DNA of 64,000 bases from Hydractinia symbiolongicarpus. Taxonomy: Eukaryota > Cnidaria > Hydrozoa > Anthoathecata > Hydractiniidae. This document shows positions 59,851 to 64,000 of this stretch, piece after piece. Both the position numbers and the translations under genes were made by a program. The stretch lies in the NCBI RefSeq assembly GCF_029227915.1, contig NC_079876.1:30911828-30975827 (forward strand). The letters are read 5' to 3'. The notes under the pieces are model-generated. The model ran no database searches. It saw only the letters and a program-made list of their open reading frames with translations, and was not told the DNA's origin. The number at the start of each line of letters is the position of its first letter. Position 1 is the first letter of the stretch.

Positions 59851-60042
59851 TTAACATTTAGTGTAGTTATTTGTTCTGTACCTTTTTACATGATGTCTTT
59901 TCTTATAATGATGTTTTTTCTTAAGAGCACCAACTTCGTTATATCTTTGAGTATCTATCGTCTTAATAATGCTGATATTGGATGACTGCAGTGGTTTAGA
60001 TGGCACTGTAGCAACGAAAGTAACATTGACTTGACCCCGCAC
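59851..60042 (-). CDS. weak ORF with very basic C-terminus
   Basis: The frame lacks an ATG start; it could extend upstream to about 60090. The end is strongly cationic (KKKHHYKKRHHVKRYR then TNNYTKC). It overlaps the edge of the inverted pogo-like copy. I list it because the basic tail is unusual, not because a gene is shown. Confidence 0.15.
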   Translation of the reverse strand: MRGQVNVTFVATVPSKPLQSSNISIIKTIDTQRYNEVGALKKKHHYKKRHHVKRYRTNNYTKC

Positions 60043-60149
60043 ATGTTTCCGAAACTCTAAGCCGCACCGGTGATTTACGGAGATTAAGAACCAGCCAAAT
60101 TAGAACTTTGGGTTATTCTCAAAGTCTCATAGAAAAACTTCTTTTCATT

Positions 60150-61471
60150 GCGGACAGTTTATAACGACTTCTTGGTATAGCGGAGACAAATTTTCGGCAC
60201 CATGTGAACATTTCCTTTGAAAATCACCTCTCTATAGTGGACACATTAAATTTTCAGGGAAATTATAAAACATAAAAAACAAATGACTTGTATTTATGTA
60301 ACACATTTTCCTTCTTTAACATCAATGCATCGATCAAGTTTATCAATGGTTTTTTTAAATCATTCCATGACTTTAATGTGTCCATAAAACAGGTCCTCCG
60401 TTCACCCTCTTGCCTCTTACAGCAACATTAATATAATGATTTGGAATTTTCAGAAATTTAATTGGTAATTAACTCCAATATAGCAGGAATTGTGCAACCA
60501 TCTTTTTCAAAAGGCAATCATCGAAGACTACTGTAATAGCAAATTTATCGTTGTCAGTGCTTTTATCCTGTTCACAGATAAACGAATTATCGCCTACAAG
60601 TGCATTCCATATGTCTCTATATGCTTCCCCTGCTGTAAGAACTGTACTTGAAAACTGTTAAACGTTTCTCAAGTACAATTTGTAATGGAATGTCGAAAGC
60701 GATATTTATCATATTCTTCCACCAGTCATTGCAAGTAAAAATATCTAATTTCTTTTGATTTAAATCTCTTCTATCACAGCAAGGATCGTCCGCAGCATCT
60801 AACTTCTATCGAACGGGTATTTGATTTTAGAATTTTAATTTCAAACGTTTTTAAAACTTTCAACTTTGAAATTGTTAACCCCATGCATTTGTTCACAATA
60901 AACGTTTGGTTATCCATGCTACTCTCAAACCACCACCAGTATGCCGCACATAAAAGGAAATGCTGAATCTTGACGAAAATGTCGCCATTCTAACACGAAG
61001 GTGTATCCTGAGATGAGTCGCCGGTAGTTAGCTTTTCAATAAGAAAAACGGTAATTTCTGACATTTTGAAGAACGGTACTAACTAGCAACAGGACATTGA
61101 GTTTTCCAAAGGCATTTAAAAAAAGCGTCGTCATGGAAAGTACAACGGCATCAATGAAGTTTTGTGCAAATGGTGAAAGTGCACGTGTATCTTGCTGAGC
61201 CTCTTCTTCAAGAAGAAGCTGCTAAGGTAAAAAGAAAGGCTGGACAAAGAAGAGTTTGCTGGTTTTACAGCCCCAAATAAATGGTTAGTGAGCTGATAAC
61301 GAACATACGGGAGAGGTAGAAAAGGTTGTTCGAAAATGTTTCGGTTATAGAATATTCGGATAACATCTATGTCTTTTCTGCAAAAAAGTCTAAATCTTTA
61401 CATAACGGACACCTGGTTATAACAAACACCTTTTAGGACCCGCTTGGGTCCGCTATAACCAGATTGGACTG
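60150..61471 (-). mobile_element. pogo/Tigger-like element, copy 3 (inverted)
   Basis: Outer end at 61471 reads, reverse-complemented, CAGTCCAATCTGGTTATAGC then ggaccc. The other end lies near 60150 and is blurred. On the + strand at 61170-61290 a CENP-B/Tc5-type helix-turn-helix trace is readable across one frameshift: PLLQEEAAKVKRKAG followed by KEEFAGFTAPNKWLVS. This motif belongs to pogo/Tigger transposases and supports the family call. Confidence 0.65.
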
Positions 61472-61639
61472 TGGATGATGGCACAGAACATTTAATGTTT
61501 ATCTATAAACTGATGAATTTTTATTTACCACTTTGCTGTTTCAAATTATATCTAAGAACGACGTAACATATTTTATTCTAAAGATCATTTACTGAATCTT
61601 CTGTGTTCCGGACTTATGTATAATGTCTCTATGGTTATG

Positions 61640-61712
61640 ATGGTGATTGGTAGCTCAGTCGGTCAAGCGCTCGACCCATTTGCAAGAGAACAAATCAATT
61701 CAGTTGTCTAGT
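61640..61712 (+). repeat. tRNA-derived SINE-like segment, copy 3
   Basis: attggtagctcagtcggtca then agcgctcgaccc is a near-consensus polymerase III A box; the B box position (gagaacaaatcaattcag) is degraded. Same order relative to the pogo-like element as in blocks A1 and A2, but inverted. Confidence 0.6.
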
Positions 61713-61761
61713 TTGACAGAACTTTCCAGGTCTCTATTGCTCACAGGAGAGCTTAAAAACT

Positions 61762-62130
61762 CTAGATCCACCTTTGTTGTCCTTTATGGAAACAATTTAC
61801 CTTAATTTTCGTAAGGCTAACCTCATAAAATATAAAATCCATTTGCCATTTAATCTTTTTGCACCCGCACACATGAGAATTTTCTAAAAGAAAAGGCTTC
61901 AAAAGAAATGCATTGTCACCAGTAATAACAAATCGATCACAATACTTACGATTAGGGAGTTTCTGCTTTCCAGGCAAATTAAGGGCTTCTCTCAGTTTAG
62001 ATTCGTACCATACTCCACCGCCAGCGTTTCGTCCATTATCCCTAGCTTCAACGTAAAGAAACTCGTATTACGGATCAACAAGACCCATCAAGACTATGGT
62101 ATGAGTACCTCTGTACTTTCAGTAATGGGA
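61762..62130 (-). pseudogene. DDE_Tnp_4 (Harbinger-type) transposase fragment
   Basis: On the - strand: VGLVDP, FLYVEARDNGRNAGGGVW, ESKLREALNLPGKQKLP, then DRFVITGDNAFLLKPFLLE. This matches the second catalytic region of PIF/Harbinger DDE_Tnp_4 transposases (a D-x-G-x-x-G-x-x-x-D/G-G-G-V stretch and a xxDDAFPLxxxLM-like block, here GDNAFLLKPFLL). Stops and frame changes interrupt it. It is separate from the remnant at 55463 and of a different subtype. Confidence 0.75.
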
Positions 62131-62199
62131 CCCAGAATTCTTGGAAGCTGCATAACCTTACATTTATCATTAAGAGCCCCAGAACTATTTAAAATGTTC

Positions 62200-64000
62200 A
62201 AACACTAATAAAACTTTTGAGATATTTTTTTCCATTTCGTTTCAGCTCTTATTGTAGATAACAATTCCCTTTGCATTTTCTTAACAATTGCATTGCACAT
62301 TCTCATGATTATTTCTGAAATTGCTTTTCTGAGAATACGACATTGAAGTTACAGCGGTCTAAATGTCTCTCCAGTGGCTAAATAACGCAGTGTTAAACTT
62401 ATCATTTCCTCTAGAGCAATGCATTTTCTCATCGCAGTTTCTTGTTTTACAAGGCATCCGATAAACGTTTTACTAGGTATACAAATTGAGTATTGTCCAT
62501 CCTTTTATGTGGATCATGTCGAACTTCTTGAAACATACAGTGAAATGTTCCATACATTTCTCTGTTACTCAACCACTTTCTTCTTCTTCTTTTTCTGCAA
62601 GCACAACTTCCTTCTGTGCCATAGCTTTCGCTATTTACTGCAAAAGTTCCTTGTTCTTCTTTGCAGAGATTTTTCGTTAGTTTTTGCGGTGGCTATACGT
62701 GCAACATTTCCGGGCGCATGCAATGCACCATGTTCCATTACACGCGCGTGAAGACGTATCTCGTGTCGCCCTAGCTTTGAACTTGCGTTTTAGGAAAGCC
62801 CTTTTAGAAAAATCGGATAACTTTCTGATACGGTTGTTGATGTATAGTTTGTATTTTAATCTTTACTGTCATTAAAAAATGTGAAGTTTATAGCCACAAC
62901 TTTTTTAAGTCTCTTGTGACATTCCAACAGCATTTTTTTATTGTTCATACTTAGTTATAAGTATATACGTTTGTGTATACTTTTGTTTATAAAAAAGCTG
63001 GATCAGAGAGAATCATCAAGGAGAGTGGAACAATATTGCCTCTCCATGTTTTACGTCTCTTATATGCCTTAGTCTTTTATATTTTCAGATCATTGTTGCA
63101 AATAGTAGCTTGGTTTTCCATAGCATCCATAAAAACGCATTTAAAAAACACAAGATAGAGCAGCGTTTGCTAATAAAAGCCCACGGATCGTAATAAAAAA
63201 GGCACAGTATTTCTTCATTATGAATTTTTACCCTACATAGATCAATAAAAAGGACAAAATCGATGCTCCCATATTAAAGATGTACAGCAGCTAATAAAGT
63301 TTTTGATATAACTAATAGCAGATTGAAACATATCCTGATACATCAATTTAACGTTATTTAACGGCGAATTTGTATTGTAGTACTTCAAAACGGGGTTGTT
63401 AGCCACCCAGCGCACTACGGCACTGAAACCATTTGCGAATTACCCCTGTCTGTAGAATCACTAGTAAAATGTTCGAGATGTGTTCATTTTGTTATCATCA
63501 TAGAATTTGGGGGTGAAAAACAAATGGAAAAGCGTGCAATAAACGTCAATTCGACGGATGTCGTGAAGCAGAAATTACTAATTAATTTGTCGTGTACAGG
63601 TTCTACAAGAGCTAATTTCAGGTCAGATCGAAGTTAAACGTACACTTGAAACATGATTATAAATTGGCCCGTCCTTGTTTGTGACATACGTTTTACTCAA
63701 TTTTATCAATAATATATAGTGTAATTTGTGTTTTTGATGATCACGTTTTCTGGTACATTCAAAAGGCATTCAAAAACGAACACATCAGTGGTAACCGTTA
63801 AAGTTATATTTTACATATTGTGTTTACTGATGTCTTCTTTATGGGACGATGTAGTATAAAAAAGATATAGTTAGTGGTAAATTATCACATGATTCAGTTA
63901 TTATTTGTATAATCAAGTCTAAGTATTACTTTCACTTGTTAGCAGCAAGTACTACAACAACAATTGGACTTCTTCATCAGCTAAGAACGATTTCAGTTGG
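62200..64000. other. window end, AT-rich, no gene seen
   Basis: On the - strand 62400-62680 there is a hydrophilic, glutamate-rich trace (AKAMAQKEVVLAEKEEEES) that may be more of the decayed Harbinger-type element. 62900-64000 holds nothing I can name. Confidence 0.35.

Noticed and set aside
59851-60180. Resemblance of FFYETLR and a following Cys/basic stretch to a neurotrophin-like fragment
   Set aside because: The FFYETLR word belongs to the pogo-like repeat (also present near 54010) and the pieces are in different frames.

Overview
The window is eukaryotic, animal-like DNA: AT-rich, with genes split by short exons with GT..AG borders, large introns and many transposable-element remnants. 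I see no bacterial operons, rRNA, intact tRNA gene or CRISPR array. The mix (THAP/Kolobok, PIF/Harbinger, Mutator-like, pogo-like and Penelope-like elements, and a secreted acidic-plus-cationic peptide precursor recalling the layout of Hydra arminins) suggests an early-branching marine invertebrate, probably a hydrozoan cnidarian. That taxonomic call is inference.

Layout. 1-12.7 kb holds the 3' part of a + strand SCP2/SCPx gene (five exons seen, C-terminal SKL). Its upstream intron extends at least to 2077-3165, where an opposite-strand gene codes for a fibronectin-III type I receptor whose tail carries two Src-type YEEI motifs. 12.7-19 kb is transposon ground: a TA-flanked MITE, then a 2.5 kb TTAA-flanked Kolobok-like element with a decayed THAP domain and its own nested 962 bp MITE. 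19.1-22.3 kb (- strand) is the most interesting locus: a seven-coding-exon gene with signal peptide, very acidic pro-region and four tandem copies of a strongly basic Arg/Lys/Tyr module, three of them on near-identical 105 nt symmetric exons in ~475-500 bp genomic repeats. 27.5-31.9 kb (- strand) is a 1448-codon open exon for a disordered Ser/Asn/Gln-rich protein of unknown function. 36.7-37.7 kb is a broken Penelope-like element.

41.6-62 kb is a mosaic of repeated blocks. An intact rhodopsin-like GPCR gene (49877-50812, +) has an inverted paralogue (58873-57923, -) with one in-frame stop replacing a Trp codon, and a third block at 41.6 kb keeps only the 3'-flanking sequence. Between the upstream flank and the intact gene lies a 2468 bp Mutator-like element with 74 bp identical terminal inverted repeats and a perfect 9 bp target duplication. 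The inverted paralogue lacks it, so it serves as an empty site. The remainder is decayed PIF/Harbinger (transposase plus Myb-like partner), pogo/Tigger-like and tRNA-related repeats.

The genes share no visible pathway; this is a normal metazoan gene neighbourhood with heavy transposon load. Several start codons lie 1-7 nt after a 3' splice site, so they are preceded by a 5'UTR intron (supported by a visible TATA box and donor for the peptide gene) or by spliced-leader addition, which is known in hydrozoans.
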